From the NCBI GenBank assembly GCA_021201755.1, contig JAJQEI010000038.1:21740-85739 (forward strand): DNA of 64,000 bases, read 5' to 3'. The DNA comes from Ruminococcus sp. GTDB lineage: Bacteria; Bacillota; Clostridia; Oscillospirales; Ruminococcaceae. The translations under genes and the position numbers were made by a program. Below, one piece after another: positions 27,381 through 36,567 of the stretch; the stretch's first letter is position 1; each line of letters begins with the position of its first letter. The notes beneath the pieces were generated by a model. That model was not told the DNA's origin and searched no databases. It saw only the letters and a list, made by a program, of their open reading frames with translations.

Positions 27381-28245
27381 GAAAAATACATCTGTGCGAG
27401 GGCAGACAAAGGTTTATTTTAGAAAACACGTCCGCATCTTTAATAATGAAAAGGGTTGGAGCTTCATCCTATTCGGTGCAATTATTTCAATTTTGGTTTG
27501 CGCAGTCGTAGGAGAAAAAATGTTCGAAACCTATGATGATACAAAGTCCGGTTTTTTTGCGATTATTTGCGCTGCCATTTGGATTGGCATATTTAATTCG
27601 ATTCAGCTTATTTGTAAGGAACGGGATATTCTGCAGTATGAATATCGCTCCGGCTTAAAAATCACCGCTTATATTTTATTGCATTTCAGATTTCAGGCAT
27701 TGATGTGTCTGGTGCAGTCTGCGATATTGGTGATTGCATATTGCGTTTGGGTGGATTATCCCACAGAGGGTGTCTTATTCCCGTGGGCAATTGTAGAATA
27801 TTCGATTACGATTTATCTGGTCATGGTTGCATCGGACGCCATGGGGTTATTTATTTCCTCTTTGGTGGGGTCGCCAAAGACGGTAATGACGACAATGCCG
27901 TTTATTTTGATTTTACAGTTGATTATGTCCGGCGTATTGTTTACACTAAGCGGTTGGTCAGAATACATTTTCTATATTACGGTCAGCAAATGGGGTATGG
28001 CTGCAATGGGCTCCATTGCAGGTCTGAATGATACGGAAGCATTTCCACAGAAAGTACAGAAATACGTCGATAAGCAAGTGGCAGAACAGGGCGGACAGCT
28101 GTTTACACTTGAACGTGTTTCAGAAGACGCTTATGAAGCCACTGGGGAACATTTGGTACAAATTTGGGGAATTCTTTTGTTGTTTGTTGTTGTATTATTG
28201 GTGGGGAGTATCATACGGCTGCGTTTTATCGACCATGAAAAATGA
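27373..28245 (+). CDS. ABC-2 type permease, partner of the FHA-ATPase
   Basis: A 290-aa membrane protein. Its ATG 27373 overlaps the ATPase stop by 8 bp, with AAGAGGA upstream. After a basic, amphipathic N-terminus come about six helices: GWSFILFGAIISILVCAVVG, then a cytoplasmic connector with ICKERDILQYEYRSGLKIT (typical of ABCG permeases), paired helices, and a last helix IWGILLLFVVVLLVGSIIRLRF. A ~70-residue extracellular loop precedes the last helix. ABCG-like half transporters move lipids, polymers or peptides. With the ATPase it forms the only transporter of the island. Intact. Confidence 0.85.
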   Translation: MHKKNTSVRGQTKVYFRKHVRIFNNEKGWSFILFGAIISILVCAVVGEKMFETYDDTKSGFFAIICAAIWIGIFNSIQLICKERDILQYEYRSGLKITAYILLHFRFQALMCLVQSAILVIAYCVWVDYPTEGVLFPWAIVEYSITIYLVMVASDAMGLFISSLVGSPKTVMTTMPFILILQLIMSGVLFTLSGWSEYIFYITVSKWGMAAMGSIAGLNDTEAFPQKVQKYVDKQVAEQGGQLFTLERVSEDAYEATGEHLVQIWGILLLFVVVLLVGSIIRLRFIDHEK

Positions 28246-28305
28246 GGTAATATAATATTATTCTTTTTATGTTGTTGGTTTGTTTTCCTCAGGAGGGAAT
28301 TTGTT

Positions 28306-29583
28306 ATGTATTGTAAAATTTGTGGTACGGAAATTCCGGACGGCAAAAGTGCTTGTCCCAAATGCGGCACGCTGGTGAAGCAAATGCCTCGACAGGAAAC
28401 GCCGGCGGCTCGAGCGGCATATATGAAAAATGCTGGGAACGATCCTTCTGTGGGTGCATCATCGGACTCTAGAAATATGGAAAAAAATCAGATGCCATGG
28501 AGGTACGAGAAAAGCAAAGTGGAAAGGTTATTCTGATTCTTTGTCAGGTATTGATTTTTTTACTTGTGCTGTTATTGGTTGTTTGGTTCCTTTTTTTGAA
28601 CAAAGACGATACAGAAAAAAATTCTAATGAGGATCGAGTTGCGGTATCAGACAGCACAGAAGATTCAGATGCGTCTGGTATGGAGGTGTCTGAAGCTGAT
28701 GAAGATGACGAATCGGAAGCTCTGATAACGGGTGTCAACACAACCACCAGTGCGAATATATATAATGGTGGATTCCTTGCAACAGACGCATCGGTGTCTA
28801 CGCTTTTTTATCGTGGAGATGATCATTATCTGTATCGCTCAGATCCAGACTTATGCAATGAGGAGCTGTTATTGCAAAAGACGGTGAATTATATCAACTG
28901 TGTCGATGGCTGGCTCTACCTTTACAATGCCACAGATGCTTGTGTGGTACGTATCACGACAGATGGCGATAATTATGAGGTGCTTTATCAAGGCACATCT
29001 CACGAGGTAAATGTCTATGGAAATTGGATTTATTTTTGCGTGGATAATGATGGCATTTATCGTATGGAAAAAGACGGCAGCAATGTCACAAAGCTTGCAA
29101 GCGGAAGTATATGGTATTTGAATGTGACAGACAATGGACTTTATTATGAGGTGTCTACCGATCGTAGTTTACGCTCTTGTGGTTTAGACGGTTCTGACCA
29201 GAAAATTTTGTTGTCGGAAGGCGTTTATGAAACATTAGCATATGGTGATAGTATATATATACTATGCATATGGTGCCAATACACGCTATCTCTATCGCTA
29301 TGATTTGACAACTGGCACGAGTACACAGATTAGCAGCTATTATACACGCTGGCTGAATACAGACGGGACTTATTTCTATTATACCAGTAAGGTTGGCGAA
29401 GATACAACGAATAGTAATTTGGGTTATGGATATGAGCTATATTATATCCCTATGGATGGTGGTACGCAGCAAAGTATCCGAACAGATTATAACGGGATAC
29501 AATGTGTAACGATTCAAAGTGGATATATTTGCTATTATGCGCCTGCAACGGAGCAAGTACTCATTTATCAGCTTTATGATTGA
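28306..29583 (+). pseudogene. Zinc-ribbon membrane protein with propeller-like (DUF5050-type) ectodomain, two frameshifts
   Basis: Starts MYCKICGTEIPDGKSACPKCG with AGGAGGG upstream. A 1-nt loss near 28505 shifts the frame before SGKVILILCQVLIF, the membrane helix. The ectodomain has repeats of the form INCVDGWLYLYNATDACVVRI, IYFCVDNDGIYRMEKDGSN and YYEVSTDRSLRSCGLDGSD, each a blade of the kind called DUF5050. A second shift of two bases in TATATATATA near 29265 breaks one blade; reading resumes with YAYGANTRYLYRYD to TGA at 29583. First of five paralogues that start MYCK. Confidence 0.82.
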
Positions 29584-29640
29584 TTTAGAGAAAAAAGAGT
29601 GTTATATAAGTTATACAAATAGAAAGGCAGGAAGTGTGGT

Positions 29641-30906
29641 ATGTATTGTAAAAGATGTGGTATGAAACTTTCGGATAGTGCAACATATTGTCCGAATTGT
29701 AAAATGTTTTTCAGCCAAATGCCAGAATATCGGGAATCGTTGCTGAAGTCGGAATCATCTGCGTTTCAGATTACTGCATTGCTGGAAAGAGATGCATTGC
29801 ACAAAGCGGAACACAAAAGCCAAAGCTCTCCTGATATCATATTTGAACCAAGTGACAACTCGGAGGAGATTGTACAGTCGAATGCAGATGCGGAGAACTA
29901 TGATTCAGAGTATGATTATGACGATTATGATGATGTACCATACAACGAAAGCAAATCGGAAGTGTATGAAGAAGCGGAAGATTCATCGAATGAACAGATG
30001 GAATCCAAAGAAAAGCAAGGCGTATTTCGACGTGTATTCAACAATCGGCGTAATACGATATTGATTATTGGTGAAGCATTGATTATTTTGCTTGCTGTCT
30101 TTTTGATTGTCTGGTTTCTGGTGACTCGCAATAGTGATGCCGGTGTTGAAGACAGTGTGGTGATTGAATGGGGTACTTCTTATGGCGAAGTTGTTACGAC
30201 TACTACAAAAGAAATCACAGAAGCGGCGGCAGACGAAGAAACAGTTACTACTGAAGATACTGCGGAGGCAACGGAAGAAGAAACCGACGATTCTTCGGAT
30301 GCATCTAGTACGACAACAACAATTAATACAGACAATTTTCCGTCCTATCACGGAACGACAACCGTTGTGACGACTACAAAAGTAACTACAGTGACAGTAG
30401 CACAGACAACAGCAGCCAAGACAACAACTACAAAAGCAACGACGACAACAACGACAATAATAACAACTACTACAACAACTTATGAAATGATTGAATTAAC
30501 AGAGGATAAACTGCTTTATGCAGATTCATCACTTTTGGGAATGTCAGCACAAACTTTGGTGGACACTTTGTCTATTTCATCACTATCCACAACAGAATTC
30601 ACGGGTTGGGGAACGGATTTATGGGTGGCGACTTGTGATTATCAAGGCGTGACAGTGCAATTTTATTTTCAAAACGATCAATTGGTTGTGATAGGATATG
30701 ATATCACGGGTACAAATTATGATGGCAGTGTAAAAGATGGTGCGAATAAACAGTATGGCAATTTTATTTCAGATACGGACGGGACAACGATCTATTCTGT
30801 CAGTGACAATGTCAAGTTTATGCTGGTTTCCGATACTGATAACAATTGTTACCATCAGTGGTACGTATTCGAGGGAATAACAGGTTATCCAAATGAGGAA
30901 ACGTAA
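29641..30906 (+). CDS. Zinc-ribbon membrane protein with long Thr-rich stalk
   Basis: A 421-aa intact member of the MYCK family (MYCKRCGMKLSDS...CPNCKMFF). The cytoplasmic part is long and acidic (residues ~60-125, with a Tyr/Asp cluster EYDYDDYDDVPY). The membrane helix is at about 140-160. An extracellular stalk of ~110 residues is mostly Thr, Glu, Ala and Lys (TTTKATTTTTTIITTTTTT). The C-terminal ~140 residues form a small domain with LSISSLSTTEFTGWGTDLW and YHQWYVFEG, which I do not recognise. Acidic regions next to the membrane would suit phosphorylation or basic partners. Confidence 0.8.
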   Translation: MYCKRCGMKLSDSATYCPNCKMFFSQMPEYRESLLKSESSAFQITALLERDALHKAEHKSQSSPDIIFEPSDNSEEIVQSNADAENYDSEYDYDDYDDVPYNESKSEVYEEAEDSSNEQMESKEKQGVFRRVFNNRRNTILIIGEALIILLAVFLIVWFLVTRNSDAGVEDSVVIEWGTSYGEVVTTTTKEITEAAADEETVTTEDTAEATEEETDDSSDASSTTTTINTDNFPSYHGTTTVVTTTKVTTVTVAQTTAAKTTTTKATTTTTTIITTTTTTYEMIELTEDKLLYADSSLLGMSAQTLVDTLSISSLSTTEFTGWGTDLWVATCDYQGVTVQFYFQNDQLVVIGYDITGTNYDGSVKDGANKQYGNFISDTDGTTIYSVSDNVKFMLVSDTDNNCYHQWYVFEGITGYPNEET

Positions 30907-30944
30907 AAGAGTATCAAGACAATATTAGAAAGCAGGGGTGTAGG

Positions 30945-32075
30945 ATGTATTGCAAAAAATGTGGAACACAAATTCCGGAGGGATCGAATAGTTGTCCCAA
31001 CTGTGATATGGTTGTAGGGCAAGTGCCATGGAATCAACAGTGATATAACGGTACAGTACTGCCTTCCAATACGATACCGCCGCCAATACTGCCACCAATG
31101 GATGATTACGATTTCGATTTCGTAGAGCCTGACAAAAGTCGAAAAGGGTTGTTTTCTGCGGAAGATCGTGGCAGATGGATATTGTTGATATGTTAGTGTC
31201 TGATTCTTCTCTTGGTAGTTTTGTTGATCGTTTGGTTTGCAGTACTGCGTAATGACGGCGAAGAGAAGTCTACTGATGAATTGTCGATGGCAGAAAGAAC
31301 CACAGCAACCTTAGAAACGCTGGAGACTACGGTGGTGGAAACAACAATAACATCAAGTACTACTTTGCGTACAACCACTACGACAACCACAACGGAAACA
31401 ACAGGAACGCTGAAGAATTTAAGTACAGCTACTTCAAAAATAGCGACGACAACTTATGTAACTACCACAACGTACAAAAAAACAACGACATAAACAAAGA
31501 CAACTACAGCAGCTACAGTAGAAGCGATGACCACAACAGCCACTACAACACATTCTGGTAGTGATCCAATTGGCATTAGTATCGTGCCAATCACGGGACA
31601 AGTGAATATCTATGGTGGTTCTGTGGACGGTGTAACCATAGATTATGTGTCCGGCAACGACAGTTATGAAGTGGAATGCCATTTAGAGGACGAATGGCAT
31701 ATTACTGCAAAAAATGTGTATTATTCTTATGGCATTATTTGGCTGGAATGTTGGGATACGGATGATGGCGACTATTATGGTTGGATTGACTCGAATTATA
31801 TCAATTTTGATAATATTTCTCTTGGCGATTGGACCATCTTGTCGTTTGACGGGGAAGTGAACACCCACGGTGGCTCTGTTGATGGCGTAACGATATCGTA
31901 TGTATATGGCGATGAAGAAAACTATACGGTGGAACGTCACGTAGAGGACGGCTGGAATGTCGTTATAGAGAATGTGTATTATTCTTACGGCATTGTCTGG
32001 CTGGAGTGCTGGGATGCTGATGATGGGGATTATTACGGCTGGATTGATTCGTATTATATTGATTTAAAATCATAA
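30945..32075 (+). pseudogene. Zinc-ribbon membrane protein with two SH3-like ectodomain repeats, three in-frame stops
   Basis: 377 codons in one uninterrupted register, but with TGA (31041-31043), TAG (31194-31196) and TAA (31491-31493). The zinc ribbon is MYCKKCGTQIPEG...CPNCD. The helix reads ILLIC-stop-CLILLLVVLLIVWF, with Gln at this place in the paralogue at 32849. A Thr-rich stalk follows, then two ~85-residue repeats: YGGSVDGVTIDYV...YYSYGIIWLECWDTDDGDYYGWID and a close copy. Their pattern is like bacterial SH3 domains. The TGA follows NQQ, where the paralogue has Arg (CGA). Each stop is a simple point change. Confidence 0.82.
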
Positions 32076-32106
32076 GCAAATCAGGAAGGCGAGGAGGGAA
32101 AGCGGA

Positions 32107-32811
32107 ATGTATTGCAAAAAATGTGGGACACGAATTTCGGAGGGGAATATTTGTCCGAATTGTCACATGGTTGTAGGGCAAGTACCGAGAGATCAGCAAC
32201 TTTATGCAAATGACGTGCTGCAGGATGAAAAAAGCAAGCAAACTGCTATGAGGAAAACGAAACAAAATCGGCTTTTTATCTTGTGTCAAATTGGCGTACT
32301 TGTTTTGATAGCAGGCGTTCTTTTGGCTTGTTTGATTTTGTTTCAGAGTGGTAGTGACGATGAAAATGCTGTTAGAAGTCTTCATACAACAGCTGCAACG
32401 ATGGAGACGGAAGAATCCGTGTATACAGTATCAGTGGGTACAAAGGCTAGCACAACTCCTACGACAGAGGCAGCTGGTCAAAATATCATTCAGCTTGTGA
32501 CCACCATGGTAGCAGCTACAGAAACAACAGAGGATGTCACTACAACGGCAGCACAAACTACAATGCAATCGACTACAAAAGCAACGACAAAGACCACGAC
32601 AAAAACGACCACGAAAACAACCACAAAGATCACGACAAAAACAACCGCAGAAATGATAGATACTGGTGGGGCAGTGGTCTCAGTAAAAACAACTACGAAA
32701 ACGACGTCGAAGACTACAATAAGGGTTAATGATGAGAATAGCTACGATGATAGTTATCATGGAACGTATACCGAAATAGATGGAGAGTCCTACTACTACT
32801 ATTATTATTAA
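32107..32811 (+). CDS. Zinc-ribbon membrane protein with Thr/Lys stalk and no folded ectodomain
   Basis: A 234-aa member of the MYCK family (MYCKKCGTRISEG...CPNCHMVVGQVPR), GGAGGG upstream. The helix LFILCQIGVLVLIAGVLLACLIL is at about 58-80. The rest is a stalk with the pattern TTKTTTKTTTKTT, then a short hydrophilic stretch and a terminal run of seven Tyr. It lacks any globular domain, so it may be a truncated paralogue or a short stalk protein. Its coding sequence ends 37 bp before the next family member. Confidence 0.78.
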   Translation: MYCKKCGTRISEGNICPNCHMVVGQVPRDQQLYANDVLQDEKSKQTAMRKTKQNRLFILCQIGVLVLIAGVLLACLILFQSGSDDENAVRSLHTTAATMETEESVYTVSVGTKASTTPTTEAAGQNIIQLVTTMVAATETTEDVTTTAAQTTMQSTTKATTKTTTKTTTKTTTKITTKTTAEMIDTGGAVVSVKTTTKTTSKTTIRVNDENSYDDSYHGTYTEIDGESYYYYYY

Positions 32812-32848
32812 AATTGTATTAACCGTTACAATGAAGAGAGGTTACATT

Positions 32849-34009
32849 ATGTATTGTAAAAAATATGGAACGCAGATTCCAGAAGGTGCGAACAGTTGTC
32901 CCAACTGTGATATGGTTGTAGGACAAGTACCACGGAATCAACAGCGATTTTCCGGTGTGGATTCGTCCCACGATGTGACGCCCACATCTATACCGTCAGA
33001 GATTTCTACAAATACTTCCGATGAAGCACATACGAACCGTCCGGCAATTCTGGCATCGGAAAATCGCTGGAAATTGGTGTTTTTGATTTGTCAGGGATTG
33101 ATCCTGCTTTTTGTGATTTTACTCGTCATTTGGTTTGTGGTGCTACGCAGTGATGATAGTGATGATAACAACAATCGTAATGGTGTGATGATGGTGGAAA
33201 CTACCAACGAAGTGACAATGGAGGCACTGGAAACGTTGGGAAGTGTTACAAATGAAACTACAACGACAGAAGTGACCACAAAAAACACTGTGTCTACAAC
33301 GAACACCACAACGGCAGTACCGCAGCAGCTTGGCACAGCCGGTACGACAAAGGCGACGACAAAAGCATATACGACTACAAAGAAAAAATCAACTACTACG
33401 ACGGCAAAGTCAAAATCGTTAAAGACCACGACAACGACGAAAAAAACCACAACGACGATAGAGACGACCACGACAACAGGGATAGAGCAGGCTTATATCA
33501 ATCCGTTTGATATTATCTATTGTTTCTCGGTATCCGCTTCCAGTTCACGTGAAGCCGATTCCGATTCACAGGGATCGGCTTACGCTTATGATGATTATGA
33601 TACCGACTCAAGTAGTGACGGCGAAATTTATACATACTCTGCCGGTAATCTGTTGGATGGCAGCATAAGCACTTGCTGGGCATCTTCTGGCAGTGGAAAG
33701 GGTGATTCTATTTATTTGGAAGCAGGAGGGGAAATAGTAGTAGACAGCATCGAGATTGATAATGGTAACCAAAGGAGCGAGGTGGCATTTTTAGAGAGTA
33801 ATCGTCCCAAAACGATCACGCTGGAATTTTCTGACGGTTCTGCGACAACTGCAACGCTAGAAGACGGCTATCAATCGACAACGGAAATAGTGCTTGATAA
33901 AAATATATGTACTTCCTATATTAAAATCACAATTAAAAGCGTATACAGTGGCGACAGTGGTGAGAATGCTAGTATTTCGGAAATTACAGTTAATGGTTGG
34001 GATGTTTAA
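32849..34009 (+). CDS. Zinc-ribbon membrane protein with discoidin-like ectodomain; one zinc ligand lost
   Basis: A 386-aa intact frame from ATG 32849 (AGAGAGG upstream). It keeps CPNCDMVVGQVPRNQQ, but the first knuckle reads CKKYG, so one of four zinc Cys is Tyr. The helix LVFLICQGLILLFVILLVIWFVVL is at about 72-95. A ~110-residue Thr/Lys stalk follows, then a ~170-residue domain: SAGNLLDGSISTCWASSGSGKG, GGEIVVDSIEIDNG, RPKTITLEFSDGSATTATLEDG and SYIKITIKSVYSG. This is the order of a discoidin/F5-8C-like sugar-binding beta-sandwich. Last gene of the island. Confidence 0.82.
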   Translation: MYCKKYGTQIPEGANSCPNCDMVVGQVPRNQQRFSGVDSSHDVTPTSIPSEISTNTSDEAHTNRPAILASENRWKLVFLICQGLILLFVILLVIWFVVLRSDDSDDNNNRNGVMMVETTNEVTMEALETLGSVTNETTTTEVTTKNTVSTTNTTTAVPQQLGTAGTTKATTKAYTTTKKKSTTTTAKSKSLKTTTTTKKTTTTIETTTTTGIEQAYINPFDIIYCFSVSASSSREADSDSQGSAYAYDDYDTDSSSDGEIYTYSAGNLLDGSISTCWASSGSGKGDSIYLEAGGEIVVDSIEIDNGNQRSEVAFLESNRPKTITLEFSDGSATTATLEDGYQSTTEIVLDKNICTSYIKITIKSVYSGDSGENASISEITVNGWDV

Positions 34010-34071
34010 GGTGTGTATATTATTGGGAATACCGATGAAAATAAATTACAGGATTACGAAAGGGAATTAAA

Positions 34072-34845
34072 ATGATGAAGAATTATTTCGATTTAACAGG
34101 ACAAGTGGCAGTAGTGACAGGAGCTTCCACCGGACTCGGCGTGCAAATGGCAAAAGCGTTTGCAAGTCAAGGTGCAAATCTTGTTTTGCTGGCAAGACGA
34201 CAAAATTTATTGGACGAAAATGCAGCAACCATTGAAATGGAATTTGACGTGAAAGCACTTCCGATTGCTTGTGATATTACTCAGACAGAGCAAGTGAAAG
34301 CAGCAGTCGCTGCCACAATGGAGCGGTTTGGCAGGGTGGACATTCTGGTGAATAATGCAGGCACTGGAGCGACTGCACCTACGGTGGATATTACGGACAA
34401 ACAATTTCAAAACGAGTTGAATATTGATTTATTTGGTTCGTTTCTCTGTGCGAGAGAATTTGGAAAAGAAATGCTGAAAGCCAAATATGGGAGAGTGATC
34501 AATATTGCCTCGATGTATGGATTAGTAGGCAATATGGCAGCTACTTGCGCACCATATCACGCTGCAAAAGGCGGTGTGGTTAATTTAACACGTGCGCTGG
34601 CAGCAGAGTGGGACAAGGATGGCATCACTGTAAATTGTATTTGTCCTGGCTATTTTTGGACACCGTTGACAAAGGATACACTGGAGACGGAATGGTTTAC
34701 GGATTATGCAAAGGGTGCAATTCCATTGGGAAGATATGGAAATGAGGGCGAATTGGATACTTGTGCATTGTTTTTGGCATCTCCGGCATCGTCTTATGTC
34801 AATGGACAGAATATTGCGGTAGATGGTGGTTATACTGCCATATAA
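34072..34845 (+). CDS. SDR-family oxidoreductase (gluconate 5-dehydrogenase-like)
   Basis: A 257-aa short-chain dehydrogenase with AAAGGG upstream. Cofactor motif VVTGASTGLG, NNAG, catalytic Ser in INIASMYG, Tyr/Lys in YHAAKGG (YxxxK), and PGYFWTPL. The fold and length fit gluconate 5-dehydrogenase/2-deoxy-gluconate dehydrogenase-like enzymes that interconvert sugar acids or polyols with NAD(P). Position before xylulokinase suggests a role in pentose or polyol use. Intact. Confidence 0.85.
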   Translation: MMKNYFDLTGQVAVVTGASTGLGVQMAKAFASQGANLVLLARRQNLLDENAATIEMEFDVKALPIACDITQTEQVKAAVAATMERFGRVDILVNNAGTGATAPTVDITDKQFQNELNIDLFGSFLCAREFGKEMLKAKYGRVINIASMYGLVGNMAATCAPYHAAKGGVVNLTRALAAEWDKDGITVNCICPGYFWTPLTKDTLETEWFTDYAKGAIPLGRYGNEGELDTCALFLASPASSYVNGQNIAVDGGYTAI

Positions 34846-34880
34846 CCGACAGTGGGGGAAAATAATTCTCCACTGAATGA

Positions 34881-34960
34881 CCGAGGAGCGAAAGCTCCTG
34901 CGGCGAGGTCGCCTCGTCGCAGCCGATGTTAAGCGAGCTTACATCGTGCTTTGCTCCGAG
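34881..34960. repeat. Hairpin cluster between SDR and xylB
   Basis: Three adjacent stems fill 80 bp: GGAGC-GAAA-GCTCC; a 10-bp stem 34899-34908/34912-34921 (one G-T pair); and CGATGT(T)AAGC with GCTTACATCG. The ends (GAGGAGCGAAAGC, GCTTTGCTCC) can also pair with each other, giving a three-way-junction alternative. GC content is far above the surroundings. This resembles intergenic REP/BIME-like elements or a structured leader of xylB. Confidence 0.6.
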
Positions 34961-35033
34961 TTAAATAAAAGGACAGCTTCCACAGGAAAGCGTGGGGAAA
35001 ATGCCCATATTCCAAAAAAAGGAGTTATCAATT

Positions 35034-36560
35034 ATGTCTTATGTTATTGGTGTAGACTGTGGTACGAGCGGTACGAAAACTGTTTTATTTCGGGAGGACG
35101 GCACACCGCTGTCCAGCGTAACCATTGAATATCCCATGTATCAGCCGAAAAACGGCTATGCGGAGCAAGACCCACTGGATTGGAAAAACGCCATGCTTCA
35201 ATCTATGGGACAGGTGATTGCGAAGAGTGGTATTCCCAAGGAAGAAATCAAAGGAATCGGTATTTCTGGTCAAATGCATGGGTTGGTAATGCTGGATAAG
35301 GACGGGAATGTTTTACGAAAGTCCATTATTTGGTGCGACCAGCGAACGGCTGCAGAGGTTGATGATATGAACCGTATTGTTGGACAGGAAAAACTGATGG
35401 GAATCACGGCGAATCCGGCACTCACCGGTTGGACAGCATCAAAAATTCTCTGGGTACGAAAAAATGAACCGGAAATTTATGAAAAATGCCGTCATATTTT
35501 GTTGCCAAAAGACTATCTGCGTTATGTGCTGACGGGAGAGTTTGCTACTGAGGTTTCTGATGCGTCGGGAATGCAGCTCTTGGACGTTGGAAAGCGAGAT
35601 TGGTCTGATGAGTTATTGCGGCTTTTGGAAATTGACAAGAATCTGTTGGGAAAAGTCTATGAATCTTGTGAAGTGACTGGAACATTAAAGCCGGAAATTG
35701 CAGCGCAATTGGGATTGTCAGAAAAGACAATCGTCGTTGGTGGTGCAGGTGACAATGCTGCTGCTGCTGTGGGTACGGGAGTGGTAACAGATGGAAAAGC
35801 GTTCACTACCATTGGCACTTCTGGTGTTGTCTTTGCGCATACGTCAACGATGGCGATTGATCCGAAGGGAAGAGTGCATACCTGTTGTGCCGCTATGCCG
35901 AATAGCTGGCACGTTATGGGCGTAACACAAGGAGCAGGACTTTCTCTGAAATGGTTTCGTGACAACTTCTGTGATGCGGAGAAACAGACGGCAAAATATA
36001 TGGGCATTGATGAATATTACCTGATGGACAAAGAAGCAGAACAAGTGCCAGTTGGTGCAAATCGACTGCTTTATTTGCCGTATTTGATGGGTGAGCGGAC
36101 ACCGCACTTGGACGCCGATGCAAGAGGGGTATTCTTTGGCTTATCGGCAATGCACACCAAGCGAGATATGCTCCGTGCTGTGTTGGAGGGCGTTACTTAT
36201 TCGCTGCGGGATTGTGTAGAAGTATTCCGTGAAATGGAAATTCAAGTGGATGATATGATGGCTTGCGGTGGAGGAGGAACATCCCCACTGTGGCGAAGTA
36301 TGTTGGCAGATTTGTATCACTGTCCAGTGAAAACGCTGGCATCGAAAGAGGGACCCGCATTGGGCGTGGGCATTTTGGCGGCAGTAGGCGCAGGGATTTA
36401 TTCCAGTGTACCGGAAGCTTGTCAAGCAATTGTAAAAGCGGATAAGATTCAGTCGCCATGTGAGAAGAATGTCCCGATTTATGAACATTATTATCAGCTG
36501 TATCGGGAGATTTATCCGGCACTGCAAACGCAGTTTGGCAAGCTGGCACAGTTGCAGTGA
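35034..36560 (+). CDS. xylB: Xylulokinase
   Basis: A 508-aa FGGY carbohydrate kinase. Start at ATG 35034, with AAAGGAG nine bases upstream. N-terminal phosphate loop GVDCGTSGTKTVLF, the xylulokinase signature GISGQMHGLVMLD, IWCDQRT, the FGGY core ACGGGGTSPLWRSMLAD, and GPALGVGILAAVGAG. It phosphorylates D-xylulose to xylulose 5-phosphate for the pentose phosphate pathway. No xylose isomerase is next to it in the window. The hairpin cluster lies upstream. Intact. Confidence 0.92.
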   Translation: MSYVIGVDCGTSGTKTVLFREDGTPLSSVTIEYPMYQPKNGYAEQDPLDWKNAMLQSMGQVIAKSGIPKEEIKGIGISGQMHGLVMLDKDGNVLRKSIIWCDQRTAAEVDDMNRIVGQEKLMGITANPALTGWTASKILWVRKNEPEIYEKCRHILLPKDYLRYVLTGEFATEVSDASGMQLLDVGKRDWSDELLRLLEIDKNLLGKVYESCEVTGTLKPEIAAQLGLSEKTIVVGGAGDNAAAAVGTGVVTDGKAFTTIGTSGVVFAHTSTMAIDPKGRVHTCCAAMPNSWHVMGVTQGAGLSLKWFRDNFCDAEKQTAKYMGIDEYYLMDKEAEQVPVGANRLLYLPYLMGERTPHLDADARGVFFGLSAMHTKRDMLRAVLEGVTYSLRDCVEVFREMEIQVDDMMACGGGGTSPLWRSMLADLYHCPVKTLASKEGPALGVGILAAVGAGIYSSVPEACQAIVKADKIQSPCEKNVPIYEHYYQLYREIYPALQTQFGKLAQLQ

Positions 36561-36567
36561 GGCGATT

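Noticed and set aside
33091..33471. Antisense Val/Phe-rich open frames opposite the Thr-rich stalks
   Set aside because: They are mirror images of ACN-repeat codons, occur opposite every stalk, and have no start signals.
30300..33500. CRISPR array or minisatellite in ACA/ACG-rich stretches
   Set aside because: The repeats are irregular codon-level Thr/Lys repeats inside genes, without constant repeats and spacers. No CRISPR-like array was seen anywhere in the window.
14313..34009. Tellurite-resistance (ter) operon
   Set aside because: Only the vWA/PP2C/kinase part resembles ter-associated genes. No TerD, TerC or TerB-type protein is present.
14100..34010. Integrated mobile element or prophage
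   Set aside because: No integrase, transposase, att-like repeat or phage gene was found at either edge, although three tRNA genes lie nearby.
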